Shown: piece after piece, positions 16,648-29,643 of the stretch
Numbering within the stretch: the stretch's first letter is position 1
How the letters are laid out: each line of letters opens with the position of its first letter
NCBI GenBank assembly: GCA_007750655.1
Contig: CP036290.1
Coordinates: 744,001-808,000, forward strand
Length of the DNA: 64,000 nt
Direction of reading: 5' to 3'
Origin: Rohdeia mirabilis
GTDB taxonomy: Bacteria; Planctomycetota; UBA1135; GCA-002686595
Position numbers and translations under genes: made by a program
The notes under the pieces: model-generated
What the model saw: only the letters and a program-made list of their open reading frames with translations
What the model was told of the DNA's origin: nothing
Databases searched by the model: none

Positions 16648-17348
16648 CGGGATTCCTCGGGTGGGTCGGGTCGGCGAGCGATCAGGTACAGCGGGGGCTC
16701 CGCACGCTCGAGACGGTGCCCCGTGAGTCGGCACCACGCGGGGAGGTCCTCGCGGGCACCGAGGTCGGTGGCGGTGAGTCGGAAGAGCGCGCCCGGCTCG
16801 AGCTTCGACAGGCGCACTTTGAGCGTCAGGACGAGCTCGCCGCAGCCCTTGTCGCCAGCGTCCCACGTGTCGATCGCATCGTCGAAGGCGGCCGGGGCGT
16901 CGGCGAGCGGGCCGAGGGTGCGGGCGGCATCACTGGGGCGCGCTCCACCGACTTGCGCTTCGTCGTCGTCCTCGTCGTGCTCTTCATCCACGTCGCCATC
17001 CATCCGCAGCCGCGCCGGCACGCGCGCCTCGGGCCAGGGCCCGGCGGCGGCGAGTCGGCGATCGGCGTGCGCCCAGCCGGCGCGGTAGCAAGCGAGCGGC
17101 CGGATCGTGCGCGCGCTGCGCTCGAGGAAGGCGCTCGCCTCCGCACCGTGCGCCTGCGCGAGGCACGGGATGCAGCGGGGCGCGTCGCCGAAGCCGAGGA
17201 ACAGCCCGAGCACCGCGTCGTGTCCGATCAGCGTCGCGTCGCAGGTCGGACACTGCGTGCCCCAGCGGGCGTCGACGAAGGCGACCACGTCCTCGGCGCG
17301 TGGCTGCTGCTGCGGCGTGGCGTCGGGACCTCGAGAAGGGATGGGCAC
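16644..17348 (-). CDS. Cys4 N-terminus plus TusA-like C-terminal domain
   Basis: This 234-residue protein has a GTG start. Residues 20-65 contain CPTC (33-36) and CIPC (59-62), a likely zinc ribbon or knuckle. A strongly acidic linker (about 119-131) follows. Residues 155-225 form a TusA-like domain with C169 (KGCGEL) and C206 (REDLPAWCRLTG); the EDLPAWCRLTG string recurs in the fusion protein two genes on. The standard CPxP motif of TusA is replaced by CGEL. It is the first gene of the three-gene cluster. It may be the entry point for sulfur, but no reaction is shown by the sequence. Confidence 0.75.
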   Translation of the reverse strand: MPIPSRGPDATPQQQPRAEDVVAFVDARWGTQCPTCDATLIGHDAVLGLFLGFGDAPRCIPCLAQAHGAEASAFLERSARTIRPLACYRAGWAHADRRLAAAGPWPEARVPARLRMDGDVDEEHDEDDDEAQVGGARPSDAARTLGPLADAPAAFDDAIDTWDAGDKGCGELVLTLKVRLSKLEPGALFRLTATDLGAREDLPAWCRLTGHRLERAEPPLYLIARRPDPPEESR

Positions 17349-17506
17349 GGGCGTCGGGGGTGGGCGGGCGACGGCGACCCGGGGGAGGGAGGTGCGCGCC
17401 GGCTTCCGCGTCGCATGATGGCCGCGCCGGGTGCAGTCGTCCAGGGTCGAAACCCGTCAGCCCAGGAGCCCGAGGGCGTGCGCGCCGATCGGGCGCGGGC
17501 CGAGGC

Positions 17507-18769
17507 TCAGCGCTCCATCAAGGCCGCGACGTGCCCGTTCAGGTCCTGCGAAGATCGGTTCGAACCTTGTGAAGACCCGTGCGAACCCGCGGACCGCGCG
17601 ACGTCGGCCGCGCCACCGGATCGAACCGCGCCCGCGTCCTTCGCGACGAAGGCGGCGAGCCGTGACGCCAGGTGCGCCGCATCACCCACGCGGAACACGC
17701 TGTCCTCGTCGACCCGTTCCTGCGGTGCACCGCGATCGGGCACGAGCACCGGCAGGCCCAACGCCAGCGCCTCGTCCACGGTCATGCCGTGCGTCTCGAG
17801 GTACAGGCTCGGGAACACCGCCAGGTGGAAGCCGCGCGCCGCCTCGCGCAGTCCGTCCATGTCGAACGGGCCGTGTAGCGTGAGCGACGCGGCCATCGCG
17901 TGCGCGCGGATCTGCGCCGCGTACTCGGCGTCGAGCTCCGGTCCGAGGTGGTGGACGCGGACGCTGCTGGCGGGGAGTCGGGCGACCGCGTCGAGCAGCA
18001 CGTGCAGCCCCTTGCCGCGCACGAGCCCGCCCCAGGTCCCGACGTGCAGCACGTCACCGCGCGGCGCGGGCGGCACGGGTTCGAGGCCTGCGGGCATCGG
18101 CAGCGGCAGGACCTCGGGCCGAAGGTGCGCGAAGGCCGGGATCTTGGACCAGTACTCGGCGAAGGTGCGCGACGGGCACAAGAGCCTTTGGGCGCGACCG
18201 AGCTCGGCGACGAACGCGGCCTGGCGCGCCGGCATGGCGGCGCGCAGGGTGGCGGGCTCGACGCCGTACACCTGCGCCGCGTGGTCGGCGGTGTCGTCGA
18301 GGCTCTCGTTCGGCGCCGCGAGCCATTCGTCCGCTCTCCCGTCGGGGCCCGGTCGCATCCGGAAGAACGTCGGATCGGTGGCGAAGAAGTCGTGCAGCGT
18401 CGCGATCCGGCGCGCCGCCGGTCGCGCGCGGGCGACGCGCGCGAGCAGGTCGAGCGGCAGGCCCTGCCAATGGTGCACGTGCACGACGTCGGGCTCGAAG
18501 TACGCGATCAGCCGCGTCCACCGCTCGGCCTTCTCGGACGCTTCACCGTTCACCGCGGCGAGCTGCTCGAACGGATCGAGCGCCGGGATGCGGTGCACGT
18601 CCAGTCCGTTCCACCCGTCGTGCCGCGGCTCCGCATCCGAGGTCGCGCACGCGATCGCGACCGTGTCCCCGCGCTCGGCTTGCGCCCGCGCGATGCGTTC
18701 GACGTAGCCCTGCACGCCGCCGCGCGTCTCGGGCGGAAAGGTGTGCAGGCAGTGGAGGAGGCGGGGCAT
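17507..18769 (-). CDS. glycosyltransferase family 4-like (GT-B fold)
   Basis: The protein has 420 residues. The N-terminal half holds the acceptor-side pattern (HTFPPETRGGVQGYVERIA, then DVVHVHHWQGL). The C-terminal half has the nucleotide-sugar site region with GPFD, FPSLYLETHGMTVDEALALG and LPVLVPDRGA. The glutamates of the EX7E-like motif (E in YLETHG, E in VDEALAL) are in place. It probably transfers a sugar in surface polysaccharide or glycolipid synthesis; donor and acceptor are unknown. The last 40 residues are Ser/Gly/Ala-rich. TAGCCT lies 8 nt before the ATG at 18769. Confidence 0.88.
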   Translation of the reverse strand: MPRLLHCLHTFPPETRGGVQGYVERIARAQAERGDTVAIACATSDAEPRHDGWNGLDVHRIPALDPFEQLAAVNGEASEKAERWTRLIAYFEPDVVHVHHWQGLPLDLLARVARARPAARRIATLHDFFATDPTFFRMRPGPDGRADEWLAAPNESLDDTADHAAQVYGVEPATLRAAMPARQAAFVAELGRAQRLLCPSRTFAEYWSKIPAFAHLRPEVLPLPMPAGLEPVPPAPRGDVLHVGTWGGLVRGKGLHVLLDAVARLPASSVRVHHLGPELDAEYAAQIRAHAMAASLTLHGPFDMDGLREAARGFHLAVFPSLYLETHGMTVDEALALGLPVLVPDRGAPQERVDEDSVFRVGDAAHLASRLAAFVAKDAGAVRSGGAADVARSAGSHGSSQGSNRSSQDLNGHVAALMER

Positions 18770-18777
18770 GGGCGTAG

Positions 18778-18783
18778 AGGCTA
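18778..18783 (-). promoter_or_regulatory. -10 box TAGCCT before the glycosyltransferase
   Basis: On the minus strand TAGCCT is followed by 8 nt and the ATG at 18769. This fits leaderless or near-leaderless transcription. Confidence 0.4.
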
Positions 18784-18922
18784 GCGCGCCTCGGAGTCGG
18801 CCGTGCTCGCGCGCGCCTCCGGTTCCGAAGGTCGGGGTGGAGGCGTCGGAGCGCGAAGTACACACAGCGGGCGACCCGAACTCCCGTTCGACCCGCCCGC
18901 TCGTGCACCGACGGCCCGTCGG

Positions 18923-21517
<2,595 letters not shown>

Positions 21518-21736
21518 GGTGGTGGGCGCCGGGGCAGCGGGGGCCCGCGGCGACCCCCTCCCAAGGCAAGGGCTGTGCCGCCCGACGATCGGGGGCGAAC
21601 GCCGTTCTAGGGCCCAAGAAGGCCGATTTCGGGCCCCGAGAACTGCCAGATCGGCAGGTGGACAGCCAGATCGGCGGGTGCGGGCGGCGCCGGCCGGCGG
21701 CTCCTCCACACCGCCCCTCTACACTGCGCCGCGCCC
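21518..21736. promoter_or_regulatory. divergent promoter region clpB / RDD operon
   Basis: In this 219-bp divergent gap, a TACACT box (21720-21725) lies 11 nt before the first RDD start. On the minus strand TAGAAC (21603-21608) is a possible clpB -10. No CIRCE-type repeat was found. Confidence 0.35.
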
Positions 21737-22282
21737 ATGCCCGACCGCGACGCCATCGACCCCTACGCCCCGCCCGCGTCGCAGGTGGCCGAGCCCGTCC
21801 ACGCCACGTCCCGAGCTCTGTTCCTGGCGCGACCGAGCCAACGACTCGGCGCCTTCCTGATCGACGGCCTCCTGCTGCCGTCCGGGTTCGCTCTGTTGGC
21901 TCTGATCGTCGCCACGGTCGTCGGGGTGTTCCTCGCGGCGCCGGACCCGACCATGGCGGGCATCGCGATATGGAGCACGTTCGGCGGCAGCCTTCTCCTC
22001 TACCTGCTGATCCAGGGGATCCTCGTGGGGCGCGGCGGTTGGACGGTCGGAAAGCGCATCGTCGGCCTGCGCGTGCTGCGCAGCGACGGCCGGCGCGTCG
22101 ATCTCCTGCACGGCTTCTGGATGCGGCTGGTCTTCTGGCTCGCGCTCCTCTTCCTGCTGAGCCTCGTCAGCTTCGGCGTCCTGGGTCTGCTGCTCTTCCT
22201 CGTGGACGCGTTCACGATCTACAGCGACCGGCACCGCACCCTGCGCGACCGCCTGTGCGGGACCATCGTGGTGACCTCGTGA
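21737..22282 (+). CDS. RDD-family membrane protein 1
   Basis: This 181-residue protein starts with a short DPYAPPASQV segment. Three or four hydrophobic helices follow, with the conserved arginine and aspartates of RDD proteins (RLGAFLIDGLLLPSGF, later TVGKRIVGLRVLRSDG and HRTLRDRLCGT). RDD proteins are small integral membrane proteins of uncertain, possibly transport, role. It opens the MoxR operon, and its stop overlaps the GTG of the next gene (GTGA). Confidence 0.85.
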   Translation: MPDRDAIDPYAPPASQVAEPVHATSRALFLARPSQRLGAFLIDGLLLPSGFALLALIVATVVGVFLAAPDPTMAGIAIWSTFGGSLLLYLLIQGILVGRGGWTVGKRIVGLRVLRSDGRRVDLLHGFWMRLVFWLALLFLLSLVSFGVLGLLLFLVDAFTIYSDRHRTLRDRLCGTIVVTS

Positions 22283-22830
22283 GCGCGCTCGAGACGCCGT
22301 ACGCCCCGCCGAGCGCGATCCTCGACGATCGTCCGCGGCGCCTGTCGCGCGCCGACCTGGCCGGACCCGGCCGGCGCCTCGTCGCCTGGCTGGTGGACTC
22401 GTTCCTGTGGCTCGGGCCGTCCGTGGCGGGGATGTTGATCACCGAGGACCTCGACGACTACATGCGCCGGTTGGACGGGGGCACGTTCGAAGTCCTCACG
22501 AAGCCCGAGCTCGGCGCCATCCTGTCCACCGTCATCGTTCTCCTCGCCGTCCAGGCCATCTCGATCCACCGCGGAGCATGTTCCCTGGGCAAGCGATTGC
22601 TCGGGATCCACGTCGAACGCCTCGACGGTCAGCGGTGCGGACTCGTGCGCTACGTGTTCGTCCGTTGGTTCGTCGTCGTCGCCATCGCGATCGTCCTCGA
22701 AATCGTCGTCGGGGTCGGCGGAGTGGCCACGGTGCTGCTCATCTTCGACAACCTGTTGATCCTCGGACGCACCCAGCGCACGCTCCACGACCGGATCGCT
22801 TCGACGCGCGTGGTCCGGACGCGTCCCTAG
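22279..22830 (+). CDS. RDD-family membrane protein 2
   Basis: This 183-residue protein has a GTG start overlapping the previous stop by 4 nt. It has the same ETPYAPPSA opening and the RDD signature (GPGRRLVAWLVDSFLWL, CSLGKRLLGIHVERLDG, RTLHDRIASTRVV). It is a probable tandem duplicate of the preceding gene, though the two have diverged considerably. Membrane location is from the hydrophobic segments. Confidence 0.85.
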   Translation: MSALETPYAPPSAILDDRPRRLSRADLAGPGRRLVAWLVDSFLWLGPSVAGMLITEDLDDYMRRLDGGTFEVLTKPELGAILSTVIVLLAVQAISIHRGACSLGKRLLGIHVERLDGQRCGLVRYVFVRWFVVVAIAIVLEIVVGVGGVATVLLIFDNLLILGRTQRTLHDRIASTRVVRTRP

Positions 22831-22852
22831 GGCGAACGCGCCGCACCCTTCC

Positions 22853-23578
22853 ATGCCCACCGCTCGCCTCGACACCGCTCGCCAGGAGCCCGCGCGTCTC
22901 GACACCACGCGCCCCGTCTCCACGCCCGAGGGGGCCGAGATCGAGCTGCGCGTGGCCGGACCGCTGCCGCGCGCGCTGGCCTGGGCACTGGATGCGATGC
23001 TGCGCTGGACGGGCTACGCCTGCGTGCTGATTCCGCTCTCGCTGCTCGGTGGCGGCGTCGGCGGCGGACTCGGCCTGCTCTTCCTGTTCGTGGGGGAGTG
23101 GGGCTACGGAATCCTGTTCGAGGTGCTCGGTCGCGGCGCCACGCCGGGCAAGCGCGTGCTGAACCTGCGCGTGGTCCACGTGGACGGCACGCCGGTGGGG
23201 TGGGGCGCGTCGGTGATCCGCAACCTCATGCTCGCGGTCGACTTCCTTCCTCCGCCGTTCGGGGCCGGCCTCGTGTCGTGCCTGGCGAGTCGCGACTTCC
23301 AGCGCCTCGGCGACCGCGCGGCCGGAACGTTGGTCGTGCACGCGCGCGCCTACCGCACCGGCGTGTCGAAGGACGACGTTCGGCCCGTCGCGCCGCCGAT
23401 CACGCTCGCGCCCCGCGAACAGCTCGCGTTGGCCGAGTTCGCCACGCGCGCACCGACCTGGACGCGCGACCGACGCGTCGAGATGGCGGGCCTGCTCGAG
23501 CCGTTGACGGGCGCGCGCGATGCCGAGGGCGTCGAGCGCCTGGTCGGAATGGCGCACTGGTTGGAGGGACGCGGATGA
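22853..23578 (+). CDS. RDD-family membrane protein 3 with C-terminal extension
   Basis: The protein has 241 residues. The RDD core spans about 33-160 (LPRALAWALDAMLRWTGY, TPGKRVLNLRVVHVDG, QRLGDRAAGTLVVH). A soluble tail of about 80 residues follows, with PPITLAPREQLALAEFATR, as in the RDD proteins that accompany SpoIIM/DUF58/MoxR sets. It overlaps the SpoIIM gene by 4 nt (ATGA). It is the canonical RDD member of this operon; the two shorter ones upstream are extra. Confidence 0.88.
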   Translation: MPTARLDTARQEPARLDTTRPVSTPEGAEIELRVAGPLPRALAWALDAMLRWTGYACVLIPLSLLGGGVGGGLGLLFLFVGEWGYGILFEVLGRGATPGKRVLNLRVVHVDGTPVGWGASVIRNLMLAVDFLPPPFGAGLVSCLASRDFQRLGDRAAGTLVVHARAYRTGVSKDDVRPVAPPITLAPREQLALAEFATRAPTWTRDRRVEMAGLLEPLTGARDAEGVERLVGMAHWLEGRG

Positions 23579-24528
23579 ACCGCCGACGCTTCCTCACGGT
23601 CCGACAGCCGGACTGGCAGCGCTTCGCCGCGACGGTGAAGGGTCTGCGGCGCCGCAAGCGCGACGACGCGACGCTGGCGGAGTTCCCGTCCCGCTTCCGC
23701 GCGCTGTGCCAGGACCTGTCGCTCGCGCGCCATCGCCGCTACGGGCTCGGGGTCACGAACCAGTTGAACGACTTGGTCCAGGACGGACACAACCTGCTGT
23801 ACGGCCAGCGGCGCTCGCCGCTGAGCGGCGCGGCGCGTTTCCTGCTCATCGACTTCCCGCGCGAGGTGCGTGCCGACGCCGGGCTGTTCTGGATCTGCAC
23901 GCTGCTGTTCTTCGCGCCGTTCCTGCTGCTGACGCTGGCCGGTGCCGTCGCACCGGAGTGGGTGCTGGCGGTCGTCGGCCCCGAGCAGCGCGCGCAACTC
24001 GCATCGAGTTTCGGCGGTCCGAAGATCGTGCGCGACGCCGAGAGCGACGTGTTCATGTTCGGCTTCTACGTCTGGAACAACGTCGGTATCGACTTCCGTA
24101 TCTTCGCGGGTGGGATCGCTTTCGGGCTGGGCACGCTCTTCTTCCTGATCTTCAACGGCATCACGCTGGGTGCGGCGTTCGGCTACGTCATCCACGCCGA
24201 CCTCGGCCCGTCGTTCTTCGCCTTCACGGCCGGACACGGGTCGCTCGAGCTGATGGCGATCCCGGTCGCCGGTATGGCCGGCCTCAAGTTGGCCCAGGGC
24301 ATCATCGCGCCCGGACGCTCGAGCCGCAGCCACGCCTTGCGCGCGCGCGCGGGCCAGGCCGTGCGGCTGTTGGCGGGGGCCGCGACCATGACCTTCATGG
24401 CCGCGTTCGTCGAGGCCTTCTGGTCGGCGTCGCCGGTGCCGCACGAGGTGAAGTACGTCGTGGGCGCGCTCGGCTGGATCGTGGTGCTGTGCTTCCTGGC
24501 CTTCGGAGGACGCGGTGCAGCTCGCTGA
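23575..24528 (+). CDS. SpoIIM-family (stage II sporulation protein M-like) membrane protein
   Basis: The protein has 317 residues. An N-terminal soluble region (RDDATLAEFPSRFRALCQDL) is followed by several membrane helices with family landmarks ARFLLIDFPREVRADAG, VWNNVGIDFRIFAGGIAFG and FTAGHGSLELMAIPVAGMAG. In sporulating Firmicutes the relative acts in engulfment. Here it belongs to the MoxR/DUF58 set, where its role is unknown. Start and stop overlap both neighbours, so the genes are co-transcribed. Confidence 0.9.
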   Translation: MNRRRFLTVRQPDWQRFAATVKGLRRRKRDDATLAEFPSRFRALCQDLSLARHRRYGLGVTNQLNDLVQDGHNLLYGQRRSPLSGAARFLLIDFPREVRADAGLFWICTLLFFAPFLLLTLAGAVAPEWVLAVVGPEQRAQLASSFGGPKIVRDAESDVFMFGFYVWNNVGIDFRIFAGGIAFGLGTLFFLIFNGITLGAAFGYVIHADLGPSFFAFTAGHGSLELMAIPVAGMAGLKLAQGIIAPGRSSRSHALRARAGQAVRLLAGAATMTFMAAFVEAFWSASPVPHEVKYVVGALGWIVVLCFLAFGGRGAAR

Positions 24529-26020
24529 CGTGCGCCTCGAACTGCGTCCCCGCACGGCGTGGGAAGCGGTCGACCTCGGCCAACTCATGTACCGCCGTTG
24601 GTGGGGGACGCTGCACCTGGCGTGGTTCCTGACGTTCCTGCCGCTCGCAGTGGGCCTCGGGATCGTCTTCCGCGAACGGCCTCGCTACGCGCTGCTCGCG
24701 CTGTGGTGGCTCCTGCCGCTGATCGAGCGCGTGCCGTTGCACGTTCTCGGAGGCAAGGTGTTCGGCGGCGATCCGACGTTCGGCGACATGCTCGGTGCGC
24801 TGCCGAAGCTGTGGTCGCGGCGCGTGCTGTGGCGCCAGACCGTCGCGCGCCTCTCGCCCTGGCGCGGTTTCGCCGCGCCCATCGCCGTGCTCGAAGGACA
24901 GGGCGGTTCCGCCGCACGCCGCCGCGGCAACACCTTGTTGGGAGCGGGCCAGGAAGGCTCGGTCGCGCTCGGGCTCACGTTCGTGTGCTGGGCGTTCCAG
25001 ATCGGACTGGCCGCGAGCGCGTTGATGCTCGTGCGCATGTTGCTGCCCGAGTACCTGGTGACCGACGTCTTCGAGACCCTGCGCGACCACTTCACGGGCG
25101 AGGTGACGGGGGACGGGCCGCTGTGGCCGGGGCTCGTGCTCTACGTCGTCGGGTGCTTCGCGCTGTCCGCCGTCGGTCCGCTGTACGTGGCGGCGAACTT
25201 CGCGCTCTACCTGAATCGCCGCACGTTCCTCGAGGGCTGGGACGTCGAGGTCGCGTTCCGTTCGCTGGTCCGGCGCCTCGCGGAGCCCGCGCGCCGAATC
25301 GGTGCCATGGCGCTGCTGGTCGCGATCTGTTGGGGGAGCGGCGGACTCGGTTCGGCCAGGGCCCAGGACGCCGGGCAGGCGCCCGAAGAGCGCGAACGCG
25401 TCGAGGCGGTCGTCGACGAGGTCCTGGCCCATCCCGACTTCGACCGCACCGAGACCGTGAGCCGACCGGTCGGACCCACGCGCTCGGACACAGGTCTTCC
25501 GGGGCTCGGGATCCTGGCCCAGCTGGTGCGCGCGCTGTTCGTCATCGTCGCCGTCGCGGGGCTCCTGATCCTGATCTACCAAGCCGTGCAGTCGTACGAG
25601 CGGCGCCGGGACGGACCTGCCGACGCGTCGACTCCGCCGCCGGTCGAGGTCGCCGGCCTCGACGTGCGTCCCGAGTCCCTGCCGGACGATCCGGCGAGCA
25701 CGGCTCTCGCGCTGTGGAACCAGGGACGGACGCGCGACGCACTCGGCCTGCTGTACCGCGCGTCGATCGCGAGCCTCGTGCTGCGCTTCGGTGTTCCGAT
25801 CGTCGATGGCGACACCGAGGGCGTGTGCCTCGATCGCGTCGTGGCGCACGGGTCCGCCGCGGTCGGCTCGAGCGCCGGCGCGAGCGTTCCGGTCGAACCG
25901 TTCACGCAGCTGACGGGTGCCTGGCAGGCCTGCGCCTACGGCCGCCGCCTCCCGTCGCAGGTCGACTTCGAACACCTGGTCGACGGTTGGCGCCGCGCGT
26001 TCGCGGAGCGTGTCGCATGA
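24515..26020 (+). CDS. membrane protein with C-terminal DUF4129
   Basis: This 501-residue protein has a GTG start preceded by GGAGGA (24505-24510) and overlaps SpoIIM by 14 nt. The first 270 residues hold about six membrane segments. A linker with acidic patches follows, then another helix (about 330-350), then the DUF4129 domain (about 385-500; ALALWNQGRTRDALGLLYRA ... AWQACAYGRRLPSQ). DUF4129 is commonly found at the ends of transglutaminase-like or MoxR-operon membrane proteins. No enzyme motif was seen. Confidence 0.82.
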   Translation: MQLADVRLELRPRTAWEAVDLGQLMYRRWWGTLHLAWFLTFLPLAVGLGIVFRERPRYALLALWWLLPLIERVPLHVLGGKVFGGDPTFGDMLGALPKLWSRRVLWRQTVARLSPWRGFAAPIAVLEGQGGSAARRRGNTLLGAGQEGSVALGLTFVCWAFQIGLAASALMLVRMLLPEYLVTDVFETLRDHFTGEVTGDGPLWPGLVLYVVGCFALSAVGPLYVAANFALYLNRRTFLEGWDVEVAFRSLVRRLAEPARRIGAMALLVAICWGSGGLGSARAQDAGQAPEERERVEAVVDEVLAHPDFDRTETVSRPVGPTRSDTGLPGLGILAQLVRALFVIVAVAGLLILIYQAVQSYERRRDGPADASTPPPVEVAGLDVRPESLPDDPASTALALWNQGRTRDALGLLYRASIASLVLRFGVPIVDGDTEGVCLDRVVAHGSAAVGSSAGASVPVEPFTQLTGAWQACAYGRRLPSQVDFEHLVDGWRRAFAERVA

Positions 26021-27169
26021 GAGTCGTGCGCCCGAGCATCCGCGCCGCCGTCCTCGTCCTGGTCGCGCTGGCCGCGTCCTGCGGTGAGACCGAGGAAGTC
26101 GTGGTCGAACGCGGCTACCGCGGCGAGGCCCTGCGCAATCCGTACCTGGCCGCCGAGCGCGTCGTGCGCGAACTGGGGCGCGACACAGAAGCGCGGCAGG
26201 TTCTCGAAGGACCGGACGAGAACGTCGCCACCCTGTTCGTGGACGCGGCGCGGATCGCGTACCCGAGCGGCTCCGAGGCTGCGATCCTCGACTGGGCGCG
26301 CTCGGGCGGACACCTCGTCGTCACGGTCTTCGGCGCCGCGCGACCGAGCTTCCCCGACTGGCGCGACACGACCGAGCACCCGCTGTTGACGGAACTCGGC
26401 GTCGAGGTCTCGGACGAGCCGGCCACCTCGGACGAGTCCTTCGCCGGCCAACGCGAGGACTGGGACGTGCGGCACTTCGAGGTCTACGGCGCCGGTCGCT
26501 TTCGCGGCCTCATCGTCGAAGTGGCCGACGAAGGACGCCTGATCGACGGTCTCACGGTCGACCTCGAGCCCGACGGTCGCCTCGTTCGCAACGGCCGCAT
26601 CGCCGCTCTGACCTTCCCCTACGGCGCCGGCCGCGCGACCGTCCTCGTCAACGGATCGTTCGCCTCGAACCTGTCGATCGCACGCGCCGACAACGCGCTG
26701 TTCCTGTGGCAGCTCGTCGACGACGCGCGCCCGGGCAGCGTCTGGTTCGTGGACGAGCGCGACCAGACGTTGCTCGGGCTCCTGTGGGAGCGCGCGCACC
26801 TGTTCGTCGTGGCCGGGCTGCTGCTCATCGTTCTGTGGCTGTGGTGGCTGACGCTGCGCTTCGGTCCGCCGGTCGCCGACCCCGAGCCCGCGCGCCACGC
26901 CTTCGAGGACCACGTGGTCGCCGCCGGCCGCTTCATGCGCCGCTACGCGGGTACCGCTGCGATCGTCGAACCGCTGCGCCGCCGAGCCCTGCGCGCCGCC
27001 GAACGCGGACTCTTCCACGCGCCGGAACGCACGGTGCTCGTCGAGTCACTCGCCCAACGATCCGGGCTGGACCCCGAGCGCGTCGAGCACGTGCTGTTCG
27101 GCCAGCTCACTGATGACTCCAACTCGCTCGTCGCCATCGCGCGCGACCTCCACCAGCTCGAACGAGCCC

Positions 27170-27177
<8 letters not shown>
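26017..27177 (+). CDS. DUF4350-family membrane protein, probable lipoprotein
   Basis: The protein has 386 residues. The N-terminus has a lipobox-like LAASC (residues 18-22), so a lipid anchor is possible. Residues 35-250 are the DUF4350-type extracytoplasmic domain (TLFVDAARIAYPSGSEAAIL, GGHLVVTVFG, PYGAGRATVLVNGSFASN). A membrane helix at about 263-283 (LFVVAGLLLIVLWLWWLTL) precedes a cytoplasmic tail. It overlaps the preceding gene by 4 nt and the MoxR gene by 8 nt. In this operon type it probably forms a membrane complex with the DUF4129 and DUF58 proteins (inference). Confidence 0.85.
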
Positions 27178-28314
<1,137 letters not shown>

Positions 28315-28318
<4 letters not shown>

Positions 28319-29619
28319 GACCGACTTCGCGCATCCTTCTGGTCGTCCTCGCTCTGGCGTTGGGCGGACTGGTCGTGGCCTTCTTCCCGAGCCTCGAACC
28401 CGCGTGGTTCGCCGTCGCGGGTCTGGGGGCGGTCGTGGCCGTGCTGGACGCGAGTCGGCGCGACTGGCGGACCCAACTCGTCGTCGAGCGGGAAGTCGCG
28501 GACGGCCTGCCGCTCGATGCGTGGAGCGACGTGACGCTGGTCCTCGAGAATCCGCACAGCGCGCTGGCAACGGTCGAGGTGTTCGACGGCGTGCCGGGGA
28601 CGTTCGACTGCGAACACCTGCCGCGCGTCGTGGAGCTCGAGCCCCAGGCGCGCTCGCGCGTGACCTACCGCGTTCGGCCGCGGCGGCGCGGACGCGTGCG
28701 CTTCGATCGCGCGCACGTGCTGCGCCGGTCGCCGCTCGGACTGTGGACCGTGAACCAGCGCGCCGGTGCGACGAGCGACGTGTTGGTCCTGCCGAACTAC
28801 CGCCCGATCGTGCGCTACGCGCTGCTCGCCGTCGCGAACCGCCTCGAGCAGATGGGCATTCGCAAGAAGCCGCGCCGTGGACTGGGCAAGAGCTTCCACC
28901 AGCTGCGCGAGTACCGCGAGGGCGATCTGTTGCAGCAGATCGACTGGAAGGCGACCGCGCGCCGCAGCGAGCTGATCAGCCGCGAGTTCCAGGAGGAGCG
29001 CGATCAGCAGGTCGTGTTCCTGCTCGACTGCGGGCAGCGGATGCGATCGGTCGACGGCGCGACGCCGCACTTCGACCACTGCCTGAACGCGATGCTGTTG
29101 CTCAGCTACGTGGCGTTGCGGCAGGGCGACTCGGTGTCGGTGCTGACGTTCGCGGGCGAGGAGCGTTGGTTGCCGCCGGTGAAGGGCGCGAACGGCGTGC
29201 GGGCCGTGCTCGATCGCATCTTCGACCTCGAGCCGACCGACGCGCCGAGCGACTACGCCGAGGCGGCGCGGCGCGTGCTCGCCCTGCAGCGCAAGCGTTC
29301 GCTCGTCGTCTGGTTGACGAACCTGCGCGGCGAGGACGCGAGCGAGGTCCTGCCCGCGGTCGCGACCCTGCGCGCGCGACACGTGTCGTTGGTGGCGAGC
29401 CTGCGCGAGGCGCGGGTCGACGAACTGCTCGAGGCCGAGCGCGACGACGTCGACGCCGCGACGACGGCCGGCGCGGCGGCGGCCTACGCCGAGGAGCGCC
29501 AAGCCGTGGTCGCGGCGCTGCGTTCGGCCGGGGCGCGGGCGCTGGACCTGCGGGCGCCGGACCTGCCGGTGGCGCTGGCCAACGAGTACCTGGACATCAA
29601 GAGCGGCGGCGTGCTGTAG
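28315..29619 (+). CDS. DUF58-domain protein
   Basis: This 434-residue protein has a GTG start. Two N-terminal membrane helices (about 5-45) precede a beta-rich segment and the DUF58 core with GLGKSFHQLREYREGDLLQQ and the following IDWKATARRS. The core then adopts a VWA-like layout (VVFLLDCGQRMRS, where D and the later residues could form a MIDAS-like site). It is the usual partner of MoxR. The last gene of the operon, it runs convergently toward a DUF533 gene only 24 bp away. Confidence 0.92.
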
Positions 29620-29643
29620 GAAGGCGCGCGAGCCGTGAGGGAC

